Shown: positions 10,122 to 19,515 of the stretch, one piece after another
Position numbering within the stretch: the stretch's first letter is position 1
Layout: every line of letters begins with the position of its first letter
From: Gemmatimonadaceae bacterium
GTDB taxonomy: Bacteria > Gemmatimonadota > Gemmatimonadetes > Gemmatimonadales > Gemmatimonadaceae
DNA: 64,000 nucleotides
Assembly: GCA_017881465.1 (NCBI GenBank)
Contig: JADGQV010000001.1
Coordinates: forward strand, 1-64,000
Direction of reading: 5' to 3'
Position numbers and translations under genes: made by a program
Notes under the pieces: generated by a model
Told to the model about the DNA's origin: nothing
The model's database searches: none
The model's input: only the letters and a program-made list of their open reading frames with translations

Positions 10122-11833
10122 TTACAGAAGCGCTTTATCTCATTGTCGACGGCGGGCGTGAACTGAGGAATCGCCGTCATAAGCTGAGCGGCCTCGGTCG
10201 GGTACTTCTGTCCGCCTGCCGGCAAGTTGATGGAGGCGAGGTTGAAGGCATCGCGAGCCATGCGGGCCAGCTCGCAGCTCCGCTTCTCGTTGGCGTCGAT
10301 GGTCGCGCTCTGACCGAGCGAGAACGCGCTGGCGCCGAGCAGGAACTTGGCGTCCGCGGAGCTCTGTAGCTGATCAGAGAGCTGGAGGAACTTGATGGCG
10401 CGCTGGAAATCCGCGCGGTCCTTCGAGCCTTGTCCCGCCTTGTAGGCGTTGCTCCCCTGCTGCAGAGCGATCTGCGAGAGACCCGCAGGATCAGCGCCGT
10501 TGGCCTTCGCCTGGTTCAGAGTGTTGATGACATCGTCGTATTGGTTGAGCGCACCCTGAATGGTTGCGAGCAGGAAGTAGGCTTGCGGGTTCTTCGGATT
10601 CGCCGCGAGCGCCTTTTTCGCCGCGTCCAGCGCCTGCTGAAGCTGTCCGGACTTGTAAAGCGAATTCGCAACGATGATCGAGAGGGTCGGATCATTCGGG
10701 AACTTCTTCGCGCCCAGATTCGAGACTTCCGAGGCCTTCTGCGGCTGGTTTAGCGCGGTGTACGCAGCCGCGAGGCGCTTGTAGTAGTCTGCCGTCGCGG
10801 CAGCGGTGTCTACCCGCACCATCTCGTTGCCCACGTCGATCGCGCCCTGATAGTCCTTTGCATTCAGATAGACCAGCCACGCCAGGTTGAGTAGCTGCGG
10901 ATCGCCGGGGTTGTTCTGAAGAAGATCACGCACTAGTGGAACGGCCTGCGGCGCACGCCCCATCGAGGCATACTCGTTGACGACGTCCTGAACGAGCTTG
11001 ATGTTCGTCGGATCGGCGGCTGCAAGGGAGCCGAGCACCTTCAGGAGCTCCGTCGTGTCGCTGCTCGCCCGAGTCGGGTCGGTCCCGGGCCGAGGTGAGT
11101 CGATCCTAGCGCGGTAAGTGGTGGTGAGCAGTCTCAGCGCCGGAATGTTGCGCGGGTCGCTGGCGCGAACACGCTCAGCGACGGCCACTACCGAGTCCGG
11201 CATCTTGAGATTGTTGTACGCCTCGGCGAGGCATACTCCAACAATGTTCGCGGTCGGATAGCCGACCAGCCCCTTACGCGCCGCGGCCACCGCTTCCTGA
11301 TACTTGCCCTGTGAGATGTCGTTGTGGCAGGTCTCCTCAGCGGGCAGCTGACGGCGCGCATCCTGGATCGCACGCGCGACTTGGCCGGCCGCATCGTCGA
11401 GCTTTGCGCCCTGGGCGCTCGGCAGAGCCTGAGCCTTGAACATGTCGCGGGAGATGATGAGCCGCGAATCGATCTTGTATCCCGTAGGCGTCTTGGTGAC
11501 GGTGCCCTCGAGATACTGCGGAGCGCGAACGAGACTCGCCAGCGCCTTGGCATCACCAGGAGCCAGGGCGTCACTCGGCGGGTACCCGGACGAGATAAGG
11601 CTACTGTTGATGTCGGTCTTGGGGACCACGACGAGATCGCGAGTGTTGGTCTGTTTCTGCAGCTGGTTGCGGATGGCTTCCGCGGCCTGAACTCCCAGCT
11701 CCTTGTCCGAGCTCTGAAGCGTGGGGATCATCACTCGCTCGCCCGTCTTGCCGCTTTGGGCGAATACAGGTGATGCCGTGATTGCCACGAGCGCTATGAG
11801 AACGAGACCGGAAATACCTAAACGTGCCTTCAA
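10118..11833 (-). CDS. Secreted/periplasmic TPR-repeat protein
   Basis: Signal peptide (KARLGISGLVLIALVAITASPVFA|Q) followed by multiple TPR-like units; TTG start at 11833 preceded by GGAGG. The longer ORF-track start reads through the tRNA. Confidence 0.8.
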   Translation of the reverse strand: MKARLGISGLVLIALVAITASPVFAQSGKTGERVMIPTLQSSDKELGVQAAEAIRNQLQKQTNTRDLVVVPKTDINSSLISSGYPPSDALAPGDAKALASLVRAPQYLEGTVTKTPTGYKIDSRLIISRDMFKAQALPSAQGAKLDDAAGQVARAIQDARRQLPAEETCHNDISQGKYQEAVAAARKGLVGYPTANIVGVCLAEAYNNLKMPDSVVAVAERVRASDPRNIPALRLLTTTYRARIDSPRPGTDPTRASSDTTELLKVLGSLAAADPTNIKLVQDVVNEYASMGRAPQAVPLVRDLLQNNPGDPQLLNLAWLVYLNAKDYQGAIDVGNEMVRVDTAAATADYYKRLAAAYTALNQPQKASEVSNLGAKKFPNDPTLSIIVANSLYKSGQLQQALDAAKKALAANPKNPQAYFLLATIQGALNQYDDVINTLNQAKANGADPAGLSQIALQQGSNAYKAGQGSKDRADFQRAIKFLQLSDQLQSSADAKFLLGASAFSLGQSATIDANEKRSCELARMARDAFNLASINLPAGGQKYPTEAAQLMTAIPQFTPAVDNEIKRFCK

Positions 11834-11903
11834 TGGTTTAACCTCCAAGACGGTAAACATTCCTACCCACACCCCAAGCCGTGGGTCCCTTGTTTTGCTT
11901 TGA

Positions 11904-11977
11904 TGGGCGAGGAGGGACTCGAACCCCCGACATCCTGCGTGTAAGGCAGGCGCTCTAACCAACTGAGCTACTCGCCC
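11904..11977 (-). tRNA. tRNA-Val (anticodon TAC)
   Basis: Cloverleaf gggcgag...ctcgccca; anticodon stem-loop ctgcctTACacgcagg; T-arm ggttcgagtcc; CCA not encoded. Confidence 0.95.
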
Positions 11978-12001
11978 GGTGCAGAAACTGAGCCTGTTCC
12001 C

Positions 12002-12199
12002 TCACCGAAGAATGGCCAGCGGGATCAGCACACAGTACCCGATTACAAGCAGAATCGGGGCTAGCGTCTCGCCACCCCGCGCGAGGTCGGCGAATCCGGC
12101 GAGCAACACTAGTGTGGCAACTATCCAATACACCCATGCGCGGCGCGGACCAGAATCGCGCCCCGCCCGGGCACCATTGGCAAGATCGGTTTTGGCCAT
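12002..12199 (-). CDS. Small two-TM hypothetical membrane protein
   Basis: MAKTDLANGARAGRDSGPRRAWVYWIVATLVLLAGFADLARGGETLAPILLVIGYCVLIPLAILR; two hydrophobic spans. Confidence 0.6.
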   Translation of the reverse strand: MAKTDLANGARAGRDSGPRRAWVYWIVATLVLLAGFADLARGGETLAPILLVIGYCVLIPLAILR

Positions 12200-12272
12200 A
12201 AGGGTCGTAGTGTAGGGCGGGATGAAATGCGTGTCAACCCGGAGTGTGCCGGCGGGCCGACTGCAATGGGTG

Positions 12273-13391
12273 CTACGTGGCCGTCTGCCGCCCGTTTGAG
12301 TACTGGAGCTCGACCCAGTCCCGGTAGCTCCCATCCATGACCGAGCGCCACCACTGCTCGTTGGCGATGTACCACTTGATGGTCTTCAGCAGCCCTGTGT
12401 CGAACGATTCGGACGGTCCGTAACCGGTCTCCAGAGTCGCCTTCATCGCATCGATCGCGTAGCGCCGGTCGTGTCCGGGCCGATCCTTGACGAAAGTTAT
12501 GAGCTCGGCGGTGTCGCCGCCGAGCGCGGCCGGGCATTTGGGAAACCGCTCCCGAACCTTCTCGTCCGCCCCGAAAATCTTGTTGATGCTCGCGCAGATC
12601 GTCTTCACCACGTCGAGATTCTTGCGCTCCGAATTGCCCCCGAGGTTGTAAGTCTCGCCCACCCTTCCCTTCTCCAGCACGCGCTCGATTCCGCGGCAGT
12701 GATCGCGAACGTAGAGCCAGTCGCGAATCTGGAGCCCGTCCCCATACAGGGGCAGCGGCTTTCCGTCGAGCGCGTTCACGATCGTGAGCGGAATCAGCTT
12801 CTCCGGAAAATGATAGGGACCGTAGTTGTTGGAGCAGTTCGTCGTCGTGACGGGCAGGCCGTAGGTGTGGTGGTACGCGCGAACGAGGTGATCCGATCCG
12901 GCCTTGCTCGCCGCGTACGGCGAATTCGGGGCGTACGCCGTATCCTCGGTGAACGGAGCGGCGGTCGGACCCAGACTTCCGTAAACCTCGTCTGTCGAGA
13001 TGTGGTGGAACCGTCGGGCGCCGCCCGACCAGTCCTCGGTCCAGGCCGCGCGCGCGGCCTTTAGCAGCTCGTGCGTGCCCCTGACGTTGGTGTCGATGAA
13101 GGGATCCGGCCCGTGGATCGATCTATCCACGTGCGATTCCGCCGCGAAGTGGACGATCGTATCGATTCCCTCGTGCTTGATGATGTCGCGCATGGTGTCG
13201 CCGTCGCGAATATCGCCCTTTATGAACGTGAACCGCTCGTTATTCGCGAGGGGCTCGAGGCTCGCGAGGTTGCCCGCGTAAGTCAGCGCGTCGAGTCCGA
13301 CGATCGCGTCGCCCGAATGATGCTCGGCCCAGAAATGGACGAAGTTGGTGCCGATGAATCCGGCCGCACCCGTTACCAGCATCCTACGCAT
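12273..13391 (-). CDS. rfbB: dTDP-glucose 4,6-dehydratase
   Basis: [67 protein letters not shown]. Confidence 0.94.
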   Translation of the reverse strand: MRRMLVTGAAGFIGTNFVHFWAEHHSGDAIVGLDALTYAGNLASLEPLANNERFTFIKGDIRDGDTMRDIIKHEGIDTIVHFAAESHVDRSIHGPDPFIDTNVRGTHELLKAARAAWTEDWSGGARRFHHISTDEVYGSLGPTAAPFTEDTAYAPNSPYAASKAGSDHLVRAYHHTYGLPVTTTNCSNNYGPYHFPEKLIPLTIVNALDGKPLPLYGDGLQIRDWLYVRDHCRGIERVLEKGRVGETYNLGGNSERKNLDVVKTICASINKIFGADEKVRERFPKCPAALGGDTAELITFVKDRPGHDRRYAIDAMKATLETGYGPSESFDTGLLKTIKWYIANEQWWRSVMDGSYRDWVELQYSNGRQTAT

Positions 13392-13516
13392 CGTGATTCC
13401 CTTCCTCGTTCATTCTGCTTTGTCCTGTGATTGGTGAGCGATCAAAGATCGAATGCGCGACGCGGCGCTTCGAGAGCGCTCCCCGGGCCGCTCAGCGAAC
13501 GATACGTGACGATTCC

Positions 13517-14599
13517 TCATCCGCCAATGCCTCTGGCCGCGCCTGCGCACAGATCTCTGATCAGTGGCGCGATATCGTTCACCGCCGCGACCTTATCGGC
13601 ACCCGCCGCCGCGAGCGCAGCCTGCGGCATTCCGTAAATGATCGAGCTCTCGCGATCCTGCACGATCGCCCTTCCCCCCGCGTCCCGAATTCGCCGCAGC
13701 CCTTCCGCGCCATCCCGGCCCATTCCCGTGAGCACGACACCGATCGCGGCGCGTCCGAACGTCTCAGCGACGGAGAAAAAGAGCGGATCGGCAGCAGGCC
13801 TCACGCCCCACATCGTTGGCGACTCGTCCAGCCGGATCGACGCATTCCCCGGCTCGCCTCTCAAGGTCATGTGATATCCGCCCGGCGCGACGTAGACGCG
13901 ATTCTCGCGCAGGAGCTTGCCATCTATCGCCTCCGCCACCCAGAGAGCGCTCATCGCGCGGAGCCGCTCGGCGAGGAGTTTGGTGAATTCTCCCGGCATG
14001 TGCTGAACGATCACCACCGCCGCGCCCAGTTCTTCGGGAAGGTGCGGTATGATCTCAGCCAGCGCGCGGGGCCCGCCCGTCGACGACGCGATCGCCACTA
14101 CTTTAGTCGCCGCATCGGGCGATTTCTTTGGCGCCGCCTCGCCGTGAACCGCCGACGCGGCGGGCGCGGGTGTCCGGACTCCGCCCATGTTCATCGCCCG
14201 CGCCGCTTCGAGTGCCGACATCAGCTGCACGCGCACAGTCGAAAGGTCGATGCTGACAGGGCCGGACGGCTTTCTCACGAACTCGAGTGCGCCGCGTTCG
14301 AGCGCGCGCAGTGTCATCTCGTTTCCCAGATCCGAGCCCGCGGCGCTGAGCATCACGACCGGCCGCGGCATCTCGGCCATGATCTGCTCGAGCGTCTGCA
14401 GGCCGTTCAAGCGGGGCATCTCGATGTCGAGCGTCACGATATCGGGCTTGAGAGCGCGGATCTTCTGCAATGCCTCGATTCCGTCGCCCGCGGTACCGAC
14501 GACACGGAATGCGCCGCCCGACTCGACCATCTCTGCGATCAGCTTGCGCATGAACGCGCTGTCATCGACGACCAGGACGGTCGCAGCCTTGTCGGTCAT
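13517..14599 (-). CDS. cheB: Chemotaxis response regulator protein-glutamate methylesterase CheB
   Basis: REC domain (TVLVVDDSAFMRK...VTLDIEMPRLNG) plus methylesterase (IASSTGGPRAL, QHMPGEFT, GMGRDGAEGL). Confidence 0.93.
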   Translation of the reverse strand: MTDKAATVLVVDDSAFMRKLIAEMVESGGAFRVVGTAGDGIEALQKIRALKPDIVTLDIEMPRLNGLQTLEQIMAEMPRPVVMLSAAGSDLGNEMTLRALERGALEFVRKPSGPVSIDLSTVRVQLMSALEAARAMNMGGVRTPAPAASAVHGEAAPKKSPDAATKVVAIASSTGGPRALAEIIPHLPEELGAAVVIVQHMPGEFTKLLAERLRAMSALWVAEAIDGKLLRENRVYVAPGGYHMTLRGEPGNASIRLDESPTMWGVRPAADPLFFSVAETFGRAAIGVVLTGMGRDGAEGLRRIRDAGGRAIVQDRESSIIYGMPQAALAAAGADKVAAVNDIAPLIRDLCAGAARGIGG

Positions 14600-14618
14600 C
14601 TCAGCCACGCCAAACGGG

Positions 14619-15437
14619 CTAGATCTTCCGGAAGATGCGTTCGCGCGCATTCACCGGCGTAAAAAGACCTCTCGCGCCACCGAGGAGACTCTCGACCTTG
14701 CCGAGGACGAGGAACCCGCCCCGAGCGAGCGCGCGATGAAATGCCGAGAACAGTGCGTCCTGTGCCTCGCGCTCGAAGTAGATGATCACGTTGCGGCAGA
14801 GGATGAGATGAACGTCCTGAAGCGGAGGCTCGTAGGCGAGGAGATCGTTGCACTCGAAGCTCGCCAGCCGCCTGACCTCGGGCAGCATCCCGTGGAGTCC
14901 GGCAATCTGCGGGAAGTATTGCTCGCGGAGCGCCGGCGGCGTATCGCCGAGGGCCGTGTCGGCGTAGAACGCGCGCTCCGCTTCTCCGAGACAGTCGGCA
15001 TCGATGTCCGTGCCCAGGATCCTGATTGTTTCGAGCCGCGCGCTCTCTCGCCTCTCGGCGGCGTGCTTGTGCATTAGTATGCCGATCGAGTAGGGCTCCT
15101 CGCCCGACGAGCACCCCGCGCTCCAGATGCGCGTCTCGGGCTCCCCGCGCTCCCACAGCTCCGGAACAACTGTGTTCCTGATCACCGAATAGGTGTCCCA
15201 GTTCCGGAAAAACTTCGTCACGTTGACGGTCAGCGATCGAATCAGTCGATCGTATTCCTTCGGATCGGCGTCCAGGGCTGTCGAGTACTCGCCGGCCGTC
15301 GGCGTGTGTTTCGCGCGCATCCGGACAGCGATGCGTCGTCGCAGGCACTTGTCCTTGTAGCTGGAGCAGCGAAATCCCCGATCGCGCGTGATCTTCTCGA
15401 TCAGTGCCTGGAATCCGGCGTCGTCTCCCTGGACCAA
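14619..15437 (-). CDS. cheR: Protein-glutamate O-methyltransferase CheR
   Basis: RNWDTYSVIRNTVVPEL, RIWSAGCSSGEEPYSIG, ILGTDIDADCL, LILCRNVIIYFERE. TTG start at 15437 is a best guess; the ORF-track extension overlaps the upstream gene. Confidence 0.88.
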   Translation of the reverse strand: MVQGDDAGFQALIEKITRDRGFRCSSYKDKCLRRRIAVRMRAKHTPTAGEYSTALDADPKEYDRLIRSLTVNVTKFFRNWDTYSVIRNTVVPELWERGEPETRIWSAGCSSGEEPYSIGILMHKHAAERRESARLETIRILGTDIDADCLGEAERAFYADTALGDTPPALREQYFPQIAGLHGMLPEVRRLASFECNDLLAYEPPLQDVHLILCRNVIIYFEREAQDALFSAFHRALARGGFLVLGKVESLLGGARGLFTPVNARERIFRKI

Positions 15438-15451
15438 CTCCGCGCGCCCCG

Positions 15452-16744
15452 TCAGGAGTGACTCGATGCTTTCGTCGCCTTCCGTTCCGCGCGCGAAATT
15501 CCTTCCAGCGCTGCGGAGAGATTGCGACGGAGCTGCGGAAGCTCCGGTGCCAGCGCCACTCCCTTTTCGGCCGCGTCCTTCGCGCTCTCGTAGTCCTCTC
15601 GCTTGAGGTGAGCCGCGGCGAGATTGTTCAGCATCACCGCGGACTCGGGATGCGTCTCGGTTGCGGCGGCGAGCAGCAGCATCTCGCGGTCGGGGTCGTC
15701 GGTCATTGCGGCGACCTTCGCGGCGTAGTGGAACCAGACCGCGGGAGGCGGATTCGTCTTCCACAGACTGCGCGATTCACTCAGCCGAACCTTCGCCGCC
15801 TGGAAGTCTCCCAGACGCATCGAGACGATCGCCGCCTGCAGCTGGATGAGCGGATCCGTGCTTCCTCCCGCGCCCAGGGCCCGGTCGATCACCAGTCTGG
15901 CTTTTTCGAGCTGCCCGAGCTGTTCGTAGGCGAGCGCGAGGTTATGGAGAAGTGATATTTTGCTCGGCGCGTTGGGCGCCGCGGTCATGAACGCATTCAC
16001 GGCTCCGGCCCATTCCTTCTGCCGGAGCGCGATGAGGCCGACGTGGAACGATGCCACTGGGTCGGCCGCTTCCTCGACGAGCGCGCGGAATTCGCGTAGC
16101 GCCTCGTCGTGCATTCCAGCTCTGTACAACGCGCTGGCGAGCTCACGCCGCTCGAGAGGACTCGCGTTCCGGGGGAGCGTCGGTGTAGTTCTCTTCCGTC
16201 CGACGGGCAGAAGGAAGGATGCGTTCACCAATCCATACAGCGCCTTCCCGACCTCGAACTCGCCGATGCCCGAGTCGCGGATCAATCCATTGATGTCGCG
16301 GTGTCCGTCGATGATCGGAAGCAACGCCTCCTGCTCGGGGGAAAGCGGGTCCCTGTTCATCATCAGGCGCGGACGGTCGAGACTGAACACGACATCGAAG
16401 CTCGGGATCTTCTTCTCGATGAGCGACCACTCGTCGACCCTCCGCGCGCCCTCCAGCAAGAGCGACTGCGGATCGACGGAGACGCGCTCGGCGCCATCTT
16501 CCGGCTCCACGCCGGGCTCGAAGTTGAAGGTGCCGCTCGTCCACGTGAACAGCGTGTAGACGGAGTTCTCCGTGTCGAGCGGCCGGTTCACGATCGCGGC
16601 GTGGCAGATGCGCCCGCTGTCGAAGTAGATCGAGCCGAAGCTGTCGTGGAACGAGAGTCCGAGGCATCCCGTCTTCTTCCCCATCGAGAGCAGCTGGAGG
16701 ACGTCGGGGAGGCTCGCCTCCTTGAGGCTACCCTTGATGGCCAT
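15452..16744 (-). CDS. DUF4388 (PatA N-terminal/PATAN) domain protein with C-terminal TPR repeats
   Basis: MAIKGSLKEASLPDVLQLLSMGKKTGCLGLSFHDSFGSIYFDSGRICHA = PATAN-like N-terminus; TPR-like units after residue ~200. Confidence 0.82.
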   Translation of the reverse strand: MAIKGSLKEASLPDVLQLLSMGKKTGCLGLSFHDSFGSIYFDSGRICHAAIVNRPLDTENSVYTLFTWTSGTFNFEPGVEPEDGAERVSVDPQSLLLEGARRVDEWSLIEKKIPSFDVVFSLDRPRLMMNRDPLSPEQEALLPIIDGHRDINGLIRDSGIGEFEVGKALYGLVNASFLLPVGRKRTTPTLPRNASPLERRELASALYRAGMHDEALREFRALVEEAADPVASFHVGLIALRQKEWAGAVNAFMTAAPNAPSKISLLHNLALAYEQLGQLEKARLVIDRALGAGGSTDPLIQLQAAIVSMRLGDFQAAKVRLSESRSLWKTNPPPAVWFHYAAKVAAMTDDPDREMLLLAAATETHPESAVMLNNLAAAHLKREDYESAKDAAEKGVALAPELPQLRRNLSAALEGISRAERKATKASSHS

Positions 16745-16956
16745 TAGCGCATCTCCTCGATCATCCGGTCGGCGATGTTGGGCCACTCGACGATGAGGCC
16801 CGCGTCCGGCACGGCGGGAGTCTTCTTCCTCTCCTCCGGGGGCGCCTTCGGCTTGGTGTCGAGCGACTCCACGCGCTGCGCGATCTCCTGGCTGATGTCA
16901 GCCATGAAGTCGGCGAATTCGCCGCTCTCCTCCTCCTTCTTCGACTCGTTCGCCAC
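16744..16956 (-). CDS. 70-aa hypothetical protein between MglA-like GTPase and PATAN/TPR protein
   Basis: Acidic/proline-rich small ORF MANESKKEEESGEFADFMADISQEIAQRVESL...; stop overlaps the next start. Confidence 0.6.
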   Translation of the reverse strand: MANESKKEEESGEFADFMADISQEIAQRVESLDTKPKAPPEERKKTPAVPDAGLIVEWPNIADRMIEEMR

Positions 16957-16959
16957 GAA

Positions 16960-17565
16960 TCAGGATTCCTTGACGGCGGGAGCGCTCAGGCGTGACAGCA
17001 CCAGCGACGCGACGCTGCGAAGCGTCTCGAATACGCCGCCGCCGGTGATGGCGGTCCCCGAGAAATAGGGCACGTCCCGAAAGTTGAGCGTTTCGTCCAG
17101 GTCCTCGATCGAGCTGATCTCGCCCGCGGGCAGATCGCGCTTGTTGTACTGCATTACGAGGGGAAGCGTACGCGGATCGAGGCCCTCGTCGGCCAGATTC
17201 GCGTGCAGGTCCTGCAGGCTCTCGATGTTCTCGGCGAGCTGGCGAGACTGGCTGTCGGCAACGAACACCACTCCGTCGACGCCCTGCAGCACGAGCTTGC
17301 GCGTGGCGGCGTAGTACACCTGGCCGGGAACCGTATAGAGCTGAAACCGGGTCGCAAATCCGGAGATGGTGCCGAGATCGAGCGGAAGAAAATCGAAGAA
17401 CAGGGTGCGATCGGTCTCGGTGGCGAGGGAGATCATCTTCCCCTTCCTCTCCTCCGGCAGCTGCGAGTAGATGTGCTGAAGGTTGGTCGTCTTTCCCGAT
17501 CTACCCGGCCCGTAGTAGACGATCTTGCACGTGATTTCGCGCGTGCCGTAGTTGACGACTGACAT
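16960..17565 (-). CDS. MglA-like small Ras-like GTPase
   Basis: [22 protein letters not shown]-loop, [38 protein letters not shown]4-type motif. Confidence 0.93.
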   Translation of the reverse strand: MSVVNYGTREITCKIVYYGPGRSGKTTNLQHIYSQLPEERKGKMISLATETDRTLFFDFLPLDLGTISGFATRFQLYTVPGQVYYAATRKLVLQGVDGVVFVADSQSRQLAENIESLQDLHANLADEGLDPRTLPLVMQYNKRDLPAGEISSIEDLDETLNFRDVPYFSGTAITGGGVFETLRSVASLVLSRLSAPAVKES

Positions 17566-17566
17566 G

Positions 17567-18049
17567 CTAGTGCTTTCCTATCGGACCGAAGAGCGCATCG
17601 AGACTGCGATTGAGCTCGCCCTCGAAATCACCGGACGGTCCGACGCCCGCGGCCTGCTTCTCGGGATGCAGTCTCTCGAGCGCCTTCTGAAACTCCGCGA
17701 AGTAGATCTCCACCACGCCGAACGAGCTCTCGCGGTCAAAGACGCCCACGAACAGCAATTCCTGCGCGCCGGCGGATGCGCGGGCCATGAATACCCGCCT
17801 TTCCGCTCCAGCGTGGTGCATCTCGTAGAAGGGCTTGCCATCGAGCTGGCGTCCCAGCTCACGCGCCGAAGCGTTGATGGCGGACGTGAGGGCGCAGATG
17901 GACATCACATCGGCCGCGTTGGAGAAGCCGAACTGTCCGACCGCGCGGCCACTCGGATAGAGGAGAACACCCGAGATGAGACGTGCGTCGTCTTTCAGCC
18001 GCGTGAGCGGAGCCGCGACCCAGGCTTCCGCTACAGTCGGATCGCTCAT
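17567..18049 (-). CDS. Roadblock/LC7-like protein (MglB-like candidate)
   Basis: Roadblock-like pattern ([48 protein letters not shown]...[22 protein letters not shown]); adjacent to MglA GTPase. Confidence 0.7.
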   Translation of the reverse strand: MSDPTVAEAWVAAPLTRLKDDARLISGVLLYPSGRAVGQFGFSNAADVMSICALTSAINASARELGRQLDGKPFYEMHHAGAERRVFMARASAGAQELLFVGVFDRESSFGVVEIYFAEFQKALERLHPEKQAAGVGPSGDFEGELNRSLDALFGPIGKH

Positions 18050-18408
18050 GTATTTTCTCGGGCTGCGTTCATCATCTCGAGTCTCACTCGTCCCAGGTTG
18101 GCGTCAGTCGTGACGATCGTGACGAGCACGACCTCGCGGGCGCCCACGACGAAGATGTGACCCCGCTCGGCCTCGAGCCGCATGAACGCGGGCGTGCCAA
18201 GCCTGGCCGCGTCAGACGCGCGAGTGACCTTCGAATAAAGATAGGCGGCGAGTGCCGCGGTATGTTTCCGCGGGTCGGTGCCGTCCGCGGCGCCGCCCAT
18301 GATTGCGCTCGTCTCGACGATGAGCCCGTCGGTTGCGCCGACTACCATGGCCGCGACGACGCCGGGCACGTGGGACAGGGTGGCGACTACCTGACTGAGC
18401 GCCTTCAT
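18046..18408 (-). CDS. Roadblock/LC7-domain protein
   Basis: LSHVPGVVAAMVVGATDGLIVETSAI...HIFVVGAREVVLVTIVTTDANLGRVRLEMMNA; GTPase-adjacent, 4-bp overlap. Confidence 0.78.
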   Translation of the reverse strand: MKALSQVVATLSHVPGVVAAMVVGATDGLIVETSAIMGGAADGTDPRKHTAALAAYLYSKVTRASDAARLGTPAFMRLEAERGHIFVVGAREVVLVTIVTTDANLGRVRLEMMNAARENT

Positions 18409-18779
18409 GCGCGGCCCCGCATCCAGTTGATCGCGAGCACGACCGAGCGCGTGAGAACCCGGCGGACCAGTCCGAGCGGAACGGTCAGGGATGAAGCGAG
18501 CAGAACGACAGCCTCTCGCGAGGCCGGAGCAAGCGCGATCGTCGCTGTGTCGGTCTCCACCACCACCGCGGTCCAGCCGCCGATGGAGAGGAGCCGCATG
18601 GATCTCGTCACTTCCGTGCTGACGCCGCTCAACGCTGCGCCGACCTCGGCGGAGATGTCCCGCCCGCGCTGGTCGATGTAGCTCCCGGCCAGGGGCTTGC
18701 CGGCCGAGTCGAGCAGCAGCGCCGTCTGCTCGGCCTCGCCAATCGCGGTAGCGAACAGCGTCCGCGCCGACTCAGACAT
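18405..18779 (-). CDS. Roadblock/LC7-like small protein
   Basis: AEQTALLLDSAGKPLAGSYIDQRGRDISAEVGAALSGVSTEVTRSMRLLSIGGWTAVVVETDTATIALAPAS; start trimmed to MSESAR at 18779. Confidence 0.65.
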   Translation of the reverse strand: MSESARTLFATAIGEAEQTALLLDSAGKPLAGSYIDQRGRDISAEVGAALSGVSTEVTRSMRLLSIGGWTAVVVETDTATIALAPASREAVVLLASSLTVPLGLVRRVLTRSVVLAINWMRGRA

Positions 18780-19515
18780 TGCTGGCATCATGTTCCTGTA
18801 GCGAGATGTCGATGAGGCCCGTGCTCAGCATTCCGTAGATGATCTTTGCAACCTCGAACTCGGGAAGCACGAGACGCTTCGCGATTTCGTGGAGATTTCT
18901 CTCGCCGTCGATTATCGAGAGCACCTCCCATTCACGCGGAAGGAGGTCGATGAACGACTCCGGGCCGTCGTCGAGGGGGGCGAGCAGCGGGATCACGAGC
19001 GCGTCCGGAATCTTGTCGGCCATGCGCGACCACTCGTCGATGCGCCGCGCACCTTCCATGAGCAGCGATTCGGTGCTCACGCGTACGGCGATGTCCTTGC
19101 GAATGGGACGCGGCGGCTCTTCCGTGAATGAGAAGAAACCCTCGGACCAGGACATCAGATCGAAGACGACGGTCTCGATCTGCTGGCGCATAAAGCGATC
19201 GATGTCCCGCGGCGTCACAATGCCGTGGGCGACGAGAATCTCCCCGACTCGGCGTTTGTCGCCTGCACGCTGCATTGCCGTGGCGCGGGCGAGATCCGCC
19301 GGCGTCGCCTTGCCCGATCTCTCGAGAATCGTTCCGAGAAGATGCGGGTTGCTCTTCATCGTCGCGGCGACGATCGTCCCCGCGTCGAAATAGACGCTCC
19401 CCTCGTTGTTCCTCTCGGGAGAATACACGCGCAGCGTTCCCGTCTTCCGGCTCAGGTCGAGCAGCTGGAAGACGTCGTGAATGCCGAGCTCGCGGAGTGG
19501 TCCTTCGATCGCCAT
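18772..19515 (-). CDS. DUF4388 (PATAN) domain protein
   Basis: MAIEGPLRELGIHDVFQLLDLSRKTGTLRVYSPERNNEGSVYFDAGTIVAATM; paralogous to the 15452-16744 N-terminal half. Confidence 0.85.
   Translation of the reverse strand: MAIEGPLRELGIHDVFQLLDLSRKTGTLRVYSPERNNEGSVYFDAGTIVAATMKSNPHLLGTILERSGKATPADLARATAMQRAGDKRRVGEILVAHGIVTPRDIDRFMRQQIETVVFDLMSWSEGFFSFTEEPPRPIRKDIAVRVSTESLLMEGARRIDEWSRMADKIPDALVIPLLAPLDDGPESFIDLLPREWEVLSIIDGERNLHEIAKRLVLPEFEVAKIIYGMLSTGLIDISLQEHDASNV

Noticed and set aside
11834-11962. N-terminal extension of the TPR ORF to 11962
   Set aside because: It translates through tRNA-Val (RAPALHAGCRGFESLLAHQ is the tRNA sequence).
13427-14662. 411-aa plus-strand ORF opposite cheB
   Set aside because: Antisense of a well-supported CheB.
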